Assembly: GCA_051453625.1 (NCBI GenBank)
Contig: JBOZIK010000001.1
Span: 209,370,145 to 209,434,144, forward strand
DNA from: Welwitschia mirabilis
Lineage: Eukaryota; Gnetophyta; Gnetopsida; Welwitschiales
DNA length: 64,000 nucleotides
Direction: 5' to 3'
In this document: positions 1 through 12,511 of the stretch, one piece after another
Layout: each line of letters opens with the position of its first letter
Position numbering within the stretch: the first letter of the stretch is position 1
The notes under the pieces: generated by a model
Database searches by the model: none
What the model was told of the DNA's origin: nothing
Seen by the model: only the letters and a program-made list of their open reading frames with translations
Program-made: the position numbers and the translations under genes

Positions 1-606
1 TCTCTTCTCTAAAAGAACATTTTATTTTGATCAAATTATTGGATTTAGTTAACTACATTAGGGATATGGACACTTGCTACAAATGTAGCTCCAACAATCT
101 ACTTATGACATGATTAATCACATCGTGCCTATAGATACTCGTTGGTAATGCAACACTAATTTCTTGAAGAAACAACATGCTTAATTTTGTTGGAAGAAAC
201 TGTTATAATACTAGACACTTAATATGATCCAAATACTTGAAACAAGGGATACATGTGATTGTAGAANNNNNNNNNNNNNNNNNNNNNNNNNNNNNNNNNN
301 NNNNNNNNNNNNNNNNNNNNNNNNNNNNNNNNNNNNNNNNNNNNNNNNNNNNNNNNNNNNNNNNNNAAATTATTAGATTTAGTTAACTGCATTAGGGATA
401 TGGACACTCACTACAAATGTAACTCCAACAATCTACTTATGACATGATTAACTACATCATGCCTATAGATGCTCATTGGTAATGCAACACTAATTTCTTG
501 AAGAAAAAACATGCTTAATTTTGTTGAAAGAAACTGTTATAACATTAGACACTTAATATGATTTAAACACTTGAAACAAGGGATACATGTGATCGTAGAA
601 AAGGAA
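1..606. repeat. Direct duplication flanking a 100-N gap
   Basis: Positions 33-266 and 367-600 are the same 234-bp sequence with scattered substitutions, separated by exactly 100 N (267-366). No coding frame is visible. The arrangement matches many other gaps here and is more likely an unmerged contig overlap, allelic or paralogous, than a biological tandem repeat. Confidence 0.8.
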
Positions 607-2279
607 TACTATGAAAAGAAAAGAGGGGAGTTGGAGATTTTCTTGTGTGTACTTTTCTTAACATTTGTGCTTAAGAATTTGCTTATTGATTTTTGAACTT
701 TTTCATATGTAATTAATGTATATCTTACTTGCTTAACATTTTTATCCATTAAAATAAAAATAAAGTTTAAAAAAAAATCAATAAAAAGGTCGTTAGTTTA
801 GGAAATTTGTCTCTCTTATTCACAAGTTATTTGAATTAGTTTCTATTTGCACTACCATGCATTATAATAAAAGCTCTAGTTGTGACGATTTTTCATCATG
901 TAGTGCAAAGTTTCCTTCTGTCTAATGATGACCATCACAGGAATAAGCTATTGAAATTTCTAGAGCAATGTGATGGGAGTAACGTCTAGAGCACTAATTT
1001 TGACTTTTTTTTTAATATTAATTGATCATTGAGATGGTAAATCATAAGATTCACTATTGAAAATAATATACTCTATTTATTTTATTCACCATTGAACCCA
1101 TCTTGTGACATGAAAACTTATGATTATAGCTAATAAATCATATCATAAAATTTTAATCTTAAAACCCTAAAATACCCTGTGTTGTTACTAGTCTTGACTG
1201 ATGCCACTGTTCATTTTGTAATTTGTAATTTCAAACTTTTGTGTAGCATCATCCATATCATTTATAGTCTATTTAGATTTTCTATCCTTGGTAAAATGTT
1301 CTAGAAACTAACTGTAATTCATTTTTGCTATCACATCTTACTTTCTTCTTTTAAATTTTTACCTTTAGTTTTATTTTTATTAGTTTTAAAATAATTCTAA
1401 TTTATAATATAGTGATTGATCATTATATCTAAGAGTACCTCTGTTTTAGCATTTTCTTCCTATGCATTGTAGCCGAGTTTGCATTACTTTACACTTCTCC
1501 TTTTTCAAATTTTAATAAAATGACAATGTCCTTTTAATTTACTTTAACTTTCTAAAATTTGGCATTGATTTTTTTTTATCTTTTTAAACTTTATGGACAA
1601 AGTTCAACTTTAGTTGGGGGCTATGGACTTTGGCATTTGCACTTCAAAATTTTAGTTTTTAAATGCCTCTTTTTTTAGAAGATTCGATTAAAATTTTCAA
1701 TGTTTTTATCATTTTCACATAATGCTTGAATATTTTTCTTAGTAAATTTTCAAAGTAATCTAATACATTTGGAATTTTCACTTTAAAATTTTAGTCTTTA
1801 AATGCTTCATTTTTCTTTTTAAAGAAGTTTTGGTTAAAATATTTTATGGTTTTATGATTTTTACATAGTGCTTGAATAGTTATATTAGCAATTTTTCCCA
1901 TGTTAGTCATTCTTGATCAACTTTTTATTAACAAACTAGTACAAGTTTGATTGGGTGATGTTTTAACATCTAAAAATTAACATTTATCTCAAGTATATTA
2001 GGCCAATTTATCATAGTAAAGATATTAATTTAACCAGTTCAATCATAAAAATATGTTTTAGGCTATTTTCTATGTCATACTTGATCTTATGCATTTCTCC
2101 ATGATATTTTTAGGAATTTAGCAGCATTTGAAGAATGTGGCATAAACTTGAGCTAGATAGGGAAAAAAGCACCAATGGCACTGGTTACCTATATGGAAAC
2201 GTTGGTCATTTGATGAAACTTGCTTATAAAATTATGTTCTAAAACTATCATAGAAAAGTAATCAACTTCCAGTTATGGG
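607..2279. other. AT-rich non-coding stretch
   Basis: No reading frame or RNA gene was recognised. The only internal structure is a decayed direct repeat of about 130 bp: the block starting near 1629 recurs near 1768, a period of about 139 bp. The sequence reads as old repeat-derived intergenic DNA. Confidence 0.5.
1629..1905. repeat. Decayed two-copy direct repeat, period about 139 bp
   Basis: The segment 1629-1765 and the segment 1768-1905 share the same order of short blocks: a block ending CAAAATTTTAG or TAAAATTTTAG, then AAATGC, then a T-rich run, then ATGCTTGAATA or GTGCTTGAATA. Many mismatches show that the duplication is old. No N-gap separates the copies, so this one is a real sequence feature. 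Confidence 0.5.
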
Positions 2280-3953
2280 CTTAGTTAGTTACTACATCAA
2301 AAAACTGTTATCTAAAGTGGCATGTGACAGTGGCACAGGAGACTTATGGCAATGACATGTGGCAGTGAAATGTAATGGTGACGTTGGAAACACATGGTAA
2401 TATCACTAGTTAGTACAGGCATCATGGTCCAAAGGCTAAGTATTGAATTTGTAATAATAACCTCCATTAAACACTATAAAATAAAAGATCCAACCATCCT
2501 ACCTAATGCTACATGATAAAGAATTGTAATCGCCCATCTACCACTACAAACCAAAGGATCCCAACCACTTAGCCCTATTATAACTTATAAATAAAGTCAA
2601 GAACTCCTTGTTGTAAAATATTTTATCTTGTTGATGAAGAATTTAGAGTGAAGCATTCTTCATGATGTCATTTTAAGCCCTTTTGAGAGTGTGCTAGCCT
2701 TAAGGATATATTGATGTTTCTTTAGTTTAAGCCTTCTTCCTTAATAAAATGTAGTACTTATGTTTCAATAAAACTTAGTTTCTTCTTCTTGATTTTNNNN
2801 NNNNNNNNNNNNNNNNNNNNNNNNNNNNNNNNNNNNNNNNNNNNNNNNNNNNNNNNNNNNNNNNNNNNNNNNNNNNNNNNNNNNNNNNNNNNNNNNCTTA
2901 GTTAGTTACTACATCGAAAAAACTGTTATCTAAAGTGGCATGTAACAGCGGTATAAGAGACTTGTGGCAATGACATGTGGCAGTGAAATGTAATGGTGAC
3001 ATTGGAAACACATGGTGATATCACCAGTTAGTATAGGCATCATGGTCCAAAGGCTAAGTATTGAATTTGTAATAATAACCTCCATTAAACATTATAAAAT
3101 AAAAGATCCAACCATTCTATCTAATGCTACATGATAAAGAATTGTAATCGCTCACCTACCACTATGAGCCAAAGGATCCAAACCACTTCAATTCCATTCT
3201 TACCTATAAAAAGGTCCAGGTTCCCCTCATTATAATATCATATCTTATTAGTGAAGGATTTCAAAGGTGCAAACATCATGTCTTTCTAAGTTCCCCCTTT
3301 GGAAGTGAGTTAGCTTCTGGGTAGCTTTGAGGAGTCTGTATCAACTTCACCTTCTTCCTGAAATGTAATGTAATTCTTGTTTTCAATGTACTAGTAGTTA
3401 TTTATCCTTGATTTTTAGTTGTGATTAACTCGTACTTTTAATGCTTAAATGAAACTATGTTATAGAGTTCCTTCAACAATCGAGTGAGTCTTTAAGTTTG
3501 CTTCTTGGTTGTAATTACTTTCGCCTAGTGAATCTTGAGCAAGTTCATTCTTACTTTCCATGCTTACAAAACGCTATGANNNNNNNNNNNNNNNNNNNNN
3601 NNNNNNNNNNNNNNNNNNNNNNNNNNNNNNNNNNNNNNNNNNNNNNNNNNNNNNNNNNNNNNNNNNNNNNNNNNNNNNNGGAAGTGGGTTAGCTTTAGGG
3701 CAGTTTTGAGGAGTCTGTATCAACTTCACCTTCTTCCTGAAATGTAATGTAATTCTTGTTTTCAATGCACTAGTAGTTGTTTATCCTTGATTTTTAGTTA
3801 TGATTAACTCATACTTTTAATGCTTGAATGAAACTATGTTATAAAGTTCCTTCAATAATCGAGTGAGTTCTTTAAGTTCACTTCTTGGTTGTAATTACTT
3901 TTGTCTAGTGAATCTTGAAAAAGTTTATTCTTACTTTCCATGCTTATAAAAGG
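2280..3953 (+). repeat. LTR-like repeat, three overlapping copies around two gaps
   Basis: Three related segments (from 2280, from 2897 and from 3680) share long near-identical blocks across the 100-N gaps at 2797-2896 and 3580-3679. Each of the first two contains a TATA-like box (TATAAATA near 2586, CTATAAAAAGG near 3203) followed about 150-200 bp later by T-rich and AATAAA-like sequence. That is the layout of an LTR promoter and polyadenylation region on the + strand. No matching internal coding region is adjacent, so this could be a solo or truncated LTR. The family was not identified. Confidence 0.4.
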
Positions 3954-3963
3954 NNNNNNNNNN

Positions 3964-5335
3964 GTGACTAAGGAATTCACCAACTGTCATGTGGTGAATG
4001 AGATTATATCATCATAACCTAAGCCATAATGACTTGATAATTTAAGCTGTTAGATGATTCAAGCTAAACCTTTGGAATTAGTTTATGTTCCTACTTCATC
4101 ATCCAAGTTTAAACTCATCACAATCTTAATTTTTGGTTTTGTTTAGCTCCATTATATATTAAGAGAATTTTGTGTTACCTATGTTAAGTCTTCTATTGAT
4201 TTATCCCTATGAAAAAAATGCCATCAGGACTCTACTGCAATGAGGGTCTTAGTTTATATAAATTATGAAAGCTAGACATGAACAAGGACCTTTGATGTTC
4301 ATTAAGAAAAATGTAGAATATAGAAGGATATAAATGAATAGATGGTATTAGATAATATCCCTTAGAACATACTTCATAATTAATAATTATACTTCCAACA
4401 TCTAGGGGAAAAAGTAGATTACAAAATAAAATTCAAGAAAAGATGGAGAACTAGTGCTATATAATATTTGTAAATTTTAGACAAACATTTTATAGGTGGC
4501 AAAAAAAAGGAGAAAACAAATTGCCATCAACAAGAGTGGTAGAATTATAGAACATGATCAGGGAATTAGATCTAATGGACTTACCTTTGCAAAGGGTATA
4601 ATTTACTAAGTCAAAAGAAGAAATGGAACCAAAAGAAGTTTATCTAGAATAGACAAAGATCTAATTTCAATATATTTACTCAAGATAAATGCTTGGATCT
4701 TAGAAGGGAGGCATGTTAATGCTTGGACCATAGACCCTTATTATTACTTTCAAAAAGTAAGTAAAGCAGAAAGACTCAGTTTACCTTTGAAAATGCTTGA
4801 CTTGAGGAAGTAGAGGTGAAGGCTTGTATTAGATAAATTTCATAAGAGCACAGCTGCAAGCCTATGTAAACACTGAGGAAAAACCTATAAAAAATTAAAA
4901 CATGATTGAAAGAGTGGAGAAGAAGATGGATGAGGAAAATAAAAAACAAGAAGATTCTAAAGATGGAGATTAAAAAAATTCAGCAAAAAAAGGAGGAAGA
5001 GGACCTTCAAAGGGAAAAATAAGAAAGCTCTAGAAGCTCCACAAGATTAAAAAGCAAGAAGAGTAGTATTAGAGATAAATATTCGATATTAGTTAACTAA
5101 ATAATAATGATAAGGATACCAAATTTTTCTTCAAAGTAGTAAATCAAAGAAGGAAATCTAATAACATCAATGGAATAAGCTAGAACAATCAAGTATAAGA
5201 GTAAAACCGAGTTGCAAGATGCTTTCATTAGAATTCTATAGGAGTTGTGAGATGCAAAGAAGAAAATTGAGTTAATTTCACTTGGGTTTATGTCTTGACG
5301 AGAGGAAAATCACCTTAGAACTATAAAGGAAAATC
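3964..5335. other. Non-coding stretch, purine-rich toward the right
   Basis: From about 4250 the + strand becomes purine-rich (many GAAGAA and AAGATGG words), like the LINE remnant that follows. This may be the decayed upstream part of that LINE (ORF1, endonuclease), but no endonuclease motif could be read. Confidence 0.3.
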
Positions 5336-6570
5336 AGATTTGAAATGTGATAAAGAAAATGAAGGTAAATCATAGCCATGACTCAAATGGATTGATAATG
5401 GATTTTTTCATAACATTTTATAAAATCTTGGGAATGTTAATAAAATAGTATTTTAATAAATCTTTGAAACCAAGTTTAATTTCATATTACTAGAATAATA
5501 ATCATATTATCATAATTTCAAGAAAAAATAAGTGATAGATGCCAAATACTTTGGATCCATAGGTATCTGTAATGTGTTATACAGGCTTTTTCCAAAGGTT
5601 CTAGTGCACTAGATCTAGTCCTTTCTGCACTAGATGATAAGATCAAATCAAATAGAATTTTTAAAGAATAAGAGCATTCTAGACTGTCAATTCTAAACAA
5701 AGAAATATTTCACTCCATTTACAAGAAGAAGATAAGACCATGCACTTGAAAACTTGATATTAAAAAAGGTTACAATAGTGTGTCCTAGAATTTTCTAAGA
5801 TATGTTTTATAACCTAAGAATTTTACTTTGTAATTTATCAACCTAATAATTCAAATGTGAATCTTAGATAAAGTTATATTAAAGATGAATAAGGAAGTTC
5901 ATGACTTCTTTGATATAGATAGAAGGTTGAGTTAGGAGGAACCCTTCTCGTCTTAACTCTTAATTATTTTACTAGACATGTTACAAGATTATATTGCAAG
6001 AGAGAGTGGATGAGTGTGGGTTCTACATAACATGCAGATAATGTGTAACCACTTTGCTAATGACTCACTAATCTTCTTAAAATCTAATATTTAGTAAGTA
6101 CAATTCATAAAAAGGAGGCTAGCCTCCTTTGCCAAAGGAGCAGGTCTAGGAATAAGCTGGCAGAAGAGTAAAGTCTACTTGCAAATACTTGAATGAGTGT
6201 GGAATAAGTAATTATGAGAACTTTAGCTATGAGAATAGGTATTGATAAAGACATATTATTAGGGATCTCAGTGTTTAAATGGATAAGAGGCATCTCAGGA
6301 TGAGATAATTAAGAAACTAGAAAAAAGATGCAATAATTAAAATGTCATGTTTTTATTAAATAAAACTAAAATCATTCTAGTAAATACTATATTATTAGCA
6401 ATAGCAAAGTATGACACCTCAATAAGAGTTTTACAAAATAAAATCAAGGATTTAATTAATAGACTAGGAAGAAATTTCATTTAAAAAGAAAAAACGAGAG
6501 GTTTCTAGGGCTCATGCAGCTATATGAAAGAACATAACTAAGCAAGTAGAGTTAATAGATTAGGATATTT
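5336..6570 (+). pseudogene. LINE (non-LTR) reverse transcriptase relic
   Basis: Translating the + strand with frame changes gives the block order of a plant LINE reverse transcriptase. Near 5390 is a remnant of the finger motif (HSHDSNGLIMDFF, usually PGPDGFTxxFF). At about 5690-5815 is motif A (KLDIKKGYNSVS, a stop where Trp is usual, then NFLRYVL). Near 5945 is EEPFSS, from the QGDPLSP motif. At 6053-6076 is motif C, FANDSLIF, where the usual FADD has Asn for its first Asp. Further on are GLGISWQKSKVY and KIILVNTILLAIAKY, typical of the thumb. The stops, frameshifts and active-site change show it is dead. The surrounding purine-rich + strand from about 4.2 to 9.4 kb is probably the rest of this and related LINE copies. 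Confidence 0.8.
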
Positions 6571-9420
6571 TGGATATGAGAGAGTATTTTTCTATATAAG
6601 GTAAACATTATTAAGAGGAGGGAAGTAGGGGGTTCATCCCTTTAGATGAAAATACATATTAAAAAATATAAGCCTTAGAGATTAAGCAAGGCGATTCCCC
6701 CTTCTGGCATCCATTGTACATAGGGAGAGATAATCTAGAAAGCCTTATTACATGGATGATTAGTAATGTGGAGATCCTCTTTTGAATTTTCTAGATGTTA
6801 CAGGGGTAATGCTCAAAGGATATTTAGGAGGTGAGCTTATTAAATAATTGGATGTAGAGGAGGTAAAATGAAAGACTACCAGAATGGAAAGTTATTTCCC
6901 CACTCAGGTTCAAATTTAATAAATAAAGATATTAACAAGTTAGGAGATTATCTAAGGGAATTTGAAGTGAATTTAGGAGTAAGGGGAGATAGGAAAACAT
7001 TAAGAAAGAGGAAAATTAATTACCAATATCTTATTAATTAAAATAAATATGACAAATAAGCTTATAACTAANNNNNNNNNNNNNNNNNNNNNNNNNNNNN
7101 NNNNNNNNNNNNNNNNNNNNNNNNNNNNNNNNNNNNNNNNNNNNNNNNNNNNNNNNNNNNNNNNNNNNNNNTGAGCTTATTAAAGAATTGGGTGTAGAGG
7201 AGGTAAAATGAAAGACTACCAGAATGGAAAGTTATTTCCCCACTCAAGTTTAAATTTAATAAATAAAGATATTAACAAGATTATCTAAGGGAATTTAAAG
7301 TGAATTTAGGAGTAAGGGGAGATAGGAGAACATTAAGAAGGAGGAAAATTAATTACCAATATCTTATTAATTAAACTAAATATTACAAATAAGCTTATAA
7401 ATAACACTTAGCATAAGAATGTTATAGAAAAGTAAGAAGTCTTTAAATAGCTTATTATTTATGCCAAAGTAATCTCCATGATCAATTTGAAAAGAGTGAT
7501 CTTAAAAAGGTGAAATCTTGTCGAGCTTATTCTCTTCTAGAAATGATAGAACATCTTATTTAGGATTGCATTGTCACAACTGTAATTCAAAGGAACTTCG
7601 AAAGCAGAGTAAACTAGAGGACGATTCTGGCCATAATAGGGAAATCCTATAACATGGTATTATGGCATATTTGAATAGCCTTGAAAAATTATGTATTCAT
7701 AGGAATAAAATAGAGCATAGAGAAAATTGTCCTAAAAATAAGTAGAAATATAAACAATGTTTTGACACTAAAAGAGATGGAAAATCACTCTAGTTTGAAT
7801 CAACAGAAGGGGGTGAAGTAAAAAAATATATAGAAATTTAGCAAAGGATCATGACTATTAGCTAGGAAGTCCTCATAGAGGTAAAAGAAGAGGTGAATTT
7901 AAAGGTGGGCTAAGTTCTCAAAATTGGAAATATTATCTATGGAAGAAGCAAGTAAAATATTATAGAATAATTTGTTGCCTAAGCTACCAATTTCAGGGTA
8001 GAAAGAGAAATAGTTTTACCAAATTTCAAGGGTGATAATGATATAGATAAGTTATTTAAGGAAAAGATCCCTTAAACTANNNNNNNNNNNNNNAAAAGAA
8101 CTATCTTGAGATAGCCGCAAAATTTGGCAACTAAATTTATTGACAGCTACCTAATCCAAAATGAAAATCACTTGAAGTTAAGAGGGCTCTACTTCAATTT
8201 TGTTATGGCCCTTAAAAGAGGGTATAAGGATTAATATGCCACTTTTCTTTGTTGAAAATCTTAAGGAAAAGTTTGAGCAAAATCACTCTAAATCAGTTAT
8301 AAAGCTTTTGCATTTTCCATAGGGTACAAATATTAGAGCAAGATGGGTAGAGAGCTAAAGTGGGAAAGGGAGAAAGAGACTTAGCATGCTAAAAGAGAAA
8401 AATCCCCATGAACAACAGGGGGAAGTCTTCTTAAATAATATTCACAAGTAGACGAGGANNNNNNNNNNNNNNNNNNNNNNNNNNNNNNNNNNNNNNNNNN
8501 NNNNNNNNNNNNNNNNNNNNNNNNNNNNNNNNNNNNNNNNNNNNNNNNNNNNNNNNNNAATTAGTTATAAAGCTTTTGCATTTTCTATAGGGTAGAAATA
8601 TTGGAGCAGGATGGGTAGAGAGCTAAAGTGAGAAAGGGAGAAAGAGACTTAGCATATTAAAAAGGGAAAAATACCCATGAACAACAAGGGGAAGTCTCCT
8701 TAAATAATATTCACAAGTAGACAAGGATTAGAAGATCCTAAAGCCAAGGCCTAGGAAGGGAAAACTCATACAATAGACATGTAGGTAGTTCAAGGAATAG
8801 TGCAGTGAACTAGGAAGTGGATGGAGTAGTAGGTCAAACATCTCCTAAGCATTGTGCCTAGAAGAGGTTCTTAAAGTAGTTAAACCAGGTAGAGCATAAG
8901 AAGCATCCAAAGCATCTAGAGCAACTACCTCATAAGGTAGAGTAGGAAATCCATGAGGTTACTATAGTCAATGATGATAAAGAAGAAGACAAATCAAGAA
9001 ATAATAAAAAATGAGTTTACATTCTAATCAAGCATGAAGCTTCAGTTATATTAACTCTTCTAAGAAGAAAGACAAAATAGAAGTGGGTGAATTAGGGCCT
9101 TTGTTCCAGTTAAGGAATAAGCATTTCAACTCTATAGAGTAGAATAACATAGAGGAGGAGGCACACTATGATGAAATTAACTCAATCAAGGAGTGGAAGA
9201 GTCATTATGGTGCCTTGGACCTGTAACCATGAGCAACCTAGGAAGCTAGTGCTACTTTAACATCTGCATAGAGAAATAATTAGTATAAACAATGTAAAGG
9301 ATGTTATGGATGATTTAAAAAAAGAAAAATGAGGGCCATTTACCATTTCAAGCATAGAAGAGGTTCATGAGACAATATAGGAGATGGATTTGAGATAATT
9401 GACTCTTATCTCAATTCATG
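6571..9420 (+). repeat. Probable LINE-derived sequence with gap-flanking duplications
   Basis: The composition continues that of the reverse transcriptase relic (purine-rich + strand, numerous stops). About 240 bp before the gap at 7072-7171 (6832-7071) recurs after it (7172-7410), and 8294-8458 recurs at 8559-8725 across the gap at 8459-8558. A 14-N gap lies at 8080-8093. No zinc-finger or RNase H motif could be read with confidence, so assignment to the LINE rests on position and composition. Confidence 0.35.
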
Positions 9421-11078
9421 CTACTTTTCTAGTTTCTTTTATTTTTGTTTACATCTTTGATAGTTTTTATGTTACTCTATTAGGCAGGGGATTCTCTTGT
9501 CTTGTTTCCATCTTTACCATCTTACCTTATGACTTGAAAATTTTTGAGCATTAGAAAGCCTCATGTTTCAGTGGGGAATCTCCCCATCCCCTATCCATTT
9601 TTTGCCAATAGTATGCAAAATTTTATTTTCTACAGATGTTTAATAGATACCATAACATTTTCTAATGAGATGAAGGAACATGAAGTAGGATCATTTTCAT
9701 TAAATCATGGAAAAGAAAAAAATCCTTACAGTGATAATGCAAAGGATATAAAAGGTAAAAGTAAAAAAGAAGTAATAATTTCTATTTTTGTACAAATAGA
9801 TGATGAAGCCAAGGGCTCTATTAAATTCCCAAATGAAGAAAGATAAAAAAGTAGTTAAGAATAAAAATTAAAGAAAATGAAATATGTGAAATGTTAATAT
9901 GTTCATAACAAAAGTGATGCATAGGGGTGATGTCATGAATTATGAGGCAAAAACACAATAACTTTTGAAGGTTTTAAAATTTATGAAAATCAATACTTTA
10001 TTTTTTATTTTAAAGTAGACTTTCTTATAATGTAAGATAAAACATTACAAAATTTTAACAATTAGCTATTCTTAGATATACGAGCCTCTTTCTTATATAT
10101 TATTAGTAAAAATCTTTGTAATCTATAGAAGAATAACAAGTTTTGTCATGCTTGGAGATGAACATAAAATGTGTATAGTTGGTTTTGGATTAATTAAACT
10201 AAAAGGGGATGATGAAAAGATTAAAACATTTAGAAGAAAGCTAATTGTTTTTATTATACTAAAAATGTTTTGTTTATAAGACTACTTACTAATCTTTATG
10301 CATAAAAAATATTGGAAAAGACATGTGGAGTATTAAGAAGAGAATAATATTTACTAAAGGAGGAAGAATGGGATCTTTAGATGGTTTGCATGTAAAGAGA
10401 ATTCATAATACAAATGTTTGATATTTTGGAAAGAGTAAAATTCCTAAATATACAAAGTAATAAATGAAATAGGAATTATGCTTAATAAGAGGGAGATCAT
10501 GCCATGCAAAGGTGATTTGATTTTAACTATAAATTAGAGAATGCAACCCAAAGGATATGGTTTTAGAGGATCCTTAAGAGGAATAGTTAGAGCTTCTTAA
10601 AAGAAATAAGGATCTTGGTAAGAAGAGAAATTTATCTTCAAATGAATAATTCTTATCAGTCAAATTTCAATTACGATAAAGTATTAGCCATGAAAGCATC
10701 ATGTAGAAAGTGGTTTTGAAGGCTGAGCTTGTGTCTGTATTAAAATAAGTGAAGTTTAAGAAGTAATTTGGTGATCTATGAAAAGGATTGCTATGTTATT
10801 TAATTATAAGGAGAAGTAATTTATGGATCTGTGAAGTGCATCACATGATAAATGAGTTTTGAAGCCTTATTATAAGTAGTTTTCTTATCAAAAATAAAAT
10901 TTAGATGAAATTTTTATTATTAAGGATTATTAAAAGTTAACTTTGGTGAAAGGATCAAACATAATCTATATAAAAGAAGAATTAATATTTATCCATTCAT
11001 GTTAAGAGATTAGAGATTGAAAAGAAAAGAGGAGAGCAAGAAAGGATTAAAAACCCTAGTTTGTTATAACAAAGAAGA
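9421..11078. other. AT-rich sequence flanking the copia-type element
   Basis: No conserved domain was recognised. A 100-codon open stretch at 9544-9846 (+) starts at TTG and has no detectable family motif. The block from 10705 onward is repeated from 11747 after a 100-N gap, so this flank was assembled twice. Confidence 0.4.
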
Positions 11079-11293
11079 TGAAAATCATTCAACTCAAAGG
11101 GAGGGGTGGATGAGTTCTACCAAATAAAATTTTTAACCAATAATAGAATCAAAAAGCATAATAATAAATACCTTACCAAGATAACATGGTTCCTTAAATT
11201 GGGTATGTCCACACATAGAGGGTAGCTTCCTCTTAGACCTCTAGATATTTTTAACCTATAAGAAAACAATGGTTTCCTAGCACACCACCAACC

Positions 11294-11460
11294 TTACAAC
11301 AATAAGAGTCTCCTTGCAAGACAACACTATCTTTCCTGTAAGGAGATAGTGGTTTTCTAGATGCATCACAAACCTTAGAATAATAAGAGTCTTCTCATAA
11401 GGCAACACTCTCTTCCTCGCAAGAAAATAGTGGTTTTCCATGTGCACAACAAATCTTACA
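11294..11460 (-). repeat. 81-bp minisatellite, first copy
   Basis: Units start at 11294, 11375 and 11456, an exact 81-bp period. Because 81 is a multiple of three, the minus strand stays open and encodes a 27-residue repeat of the form RFVxHxENHYxL, then a basic stretch, then TLIxx. It lies near the 3' end of the LTR. The open frame 11277-11498 (73 codons) is made of this repeat. Confidence 0.85.
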
Positions 11461-12344
11461 CTAATGTAAGTACTCAAAGTCACAATCTCAATGCACACTC
11501 ATATAAGGGTTTCCTTACAAAGAGTTTAAATTAATAGAAGAATGGACTTACAATAATATTCAGCAATAGGACAGTCCAACAAATGTAAGATACACAAAAA
11601 CAATACAACAACAAGCTTAAAAGATGTAGCTTTGAAGAAAGCTTAANNNNNNNNNNNNNNNNNNNNNNNNNNNNNNNNNNNNNNNNNNNNNNNNNNNNNN
11701 NNNNNNNNNNNNNNNNNNNNNNNNNNNNNNNNNNNNNNNNNNNNNNGTAGAAATTGGTTTTGAAGAATTATCTTGTGTCTTTTTCTTTATTAAAATAAGT
11801 CAAGTTTAAGAAGTAATTTTGTGATCTATGAAAAGGATTACTATGTTATTTAATTATAGGGAGAAGTAATTTATGGATCTATGAAGTGTGTCACATGATA
11901 AATGAGTTTTAAAGCCTTATTATAAGTATTTTTCTTATCAAAAATGAAATTTAGATGAAATTTTTATTATTAAGAATTATTAAAAGTTAACTTTGGTGAA
12001 AGGATTAAACATAATCTATATAAAATAAGAATTAACATTTATCCATTCATGTTAAGAGATTAGAGATTGAAAAGAAAAGAGGAGAGCAAGAAAGGATTAA
12101 AAACCCTAGATTGTTATAACAAAGAGGATGAAAATCATTAAACTCAAAGGGGAGGGGTGAATGAGTTTTACCAAATAAAATTTTTAACCAATAATAGAAT
12201 AAAAAAGCATAATAATAAATACCTTACCAAGATAACATGGTTTCCCAACGTGGGTATGTCCACACATAGAGGGTAACTTCCTATCACACCTCTAGATATT
12301 CTTAACCTATAAGAAAATAATGGTTTTCTAGCACACCACCAACC

Positions 12345-12511
12345 TTACAACAATAAGAGTCTCCTTGCAAGGCAGCACTCTCTTCCCTGTAAGGAGATAG
12401 TGGTTTTCTAGAGGCATCACGAACCTTAGAATAATGAGAGTCTCCTCGTAAGGCAACATTCTCTTCCTCACAAGAAAATAGTGGTTTTCTATATGCACCA
12501 CAAACCTTACA
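12345..12511 (-). repeat. 81-bp minisatellite, gap-duplicated copy
   Basis: Units start at 12345, 12426 and 12507, again exactly 81 bp apart. This is the counterpart of 11294-11460 on the other side of the 100-N gap at 11647-11746, with several substitutions. The minus-strand frame remains open (12328-12528). Confidence 0.8.

Noticed and set aside
2280-3953. Triplicated block read as a biological tandem repeat
   Set aside because: Copies are separated by exactly 100 N and restart at the gap edge, the same pattern as the other assembly overlaps.
9544-9846. 100-codon open stretch on the + strand
   Set aside because: It starts at TTG and shows no recognisable motif. It lies in repeat-derived sequence. 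The first ATG leaves a shorter frame, so it is not called as a gene.
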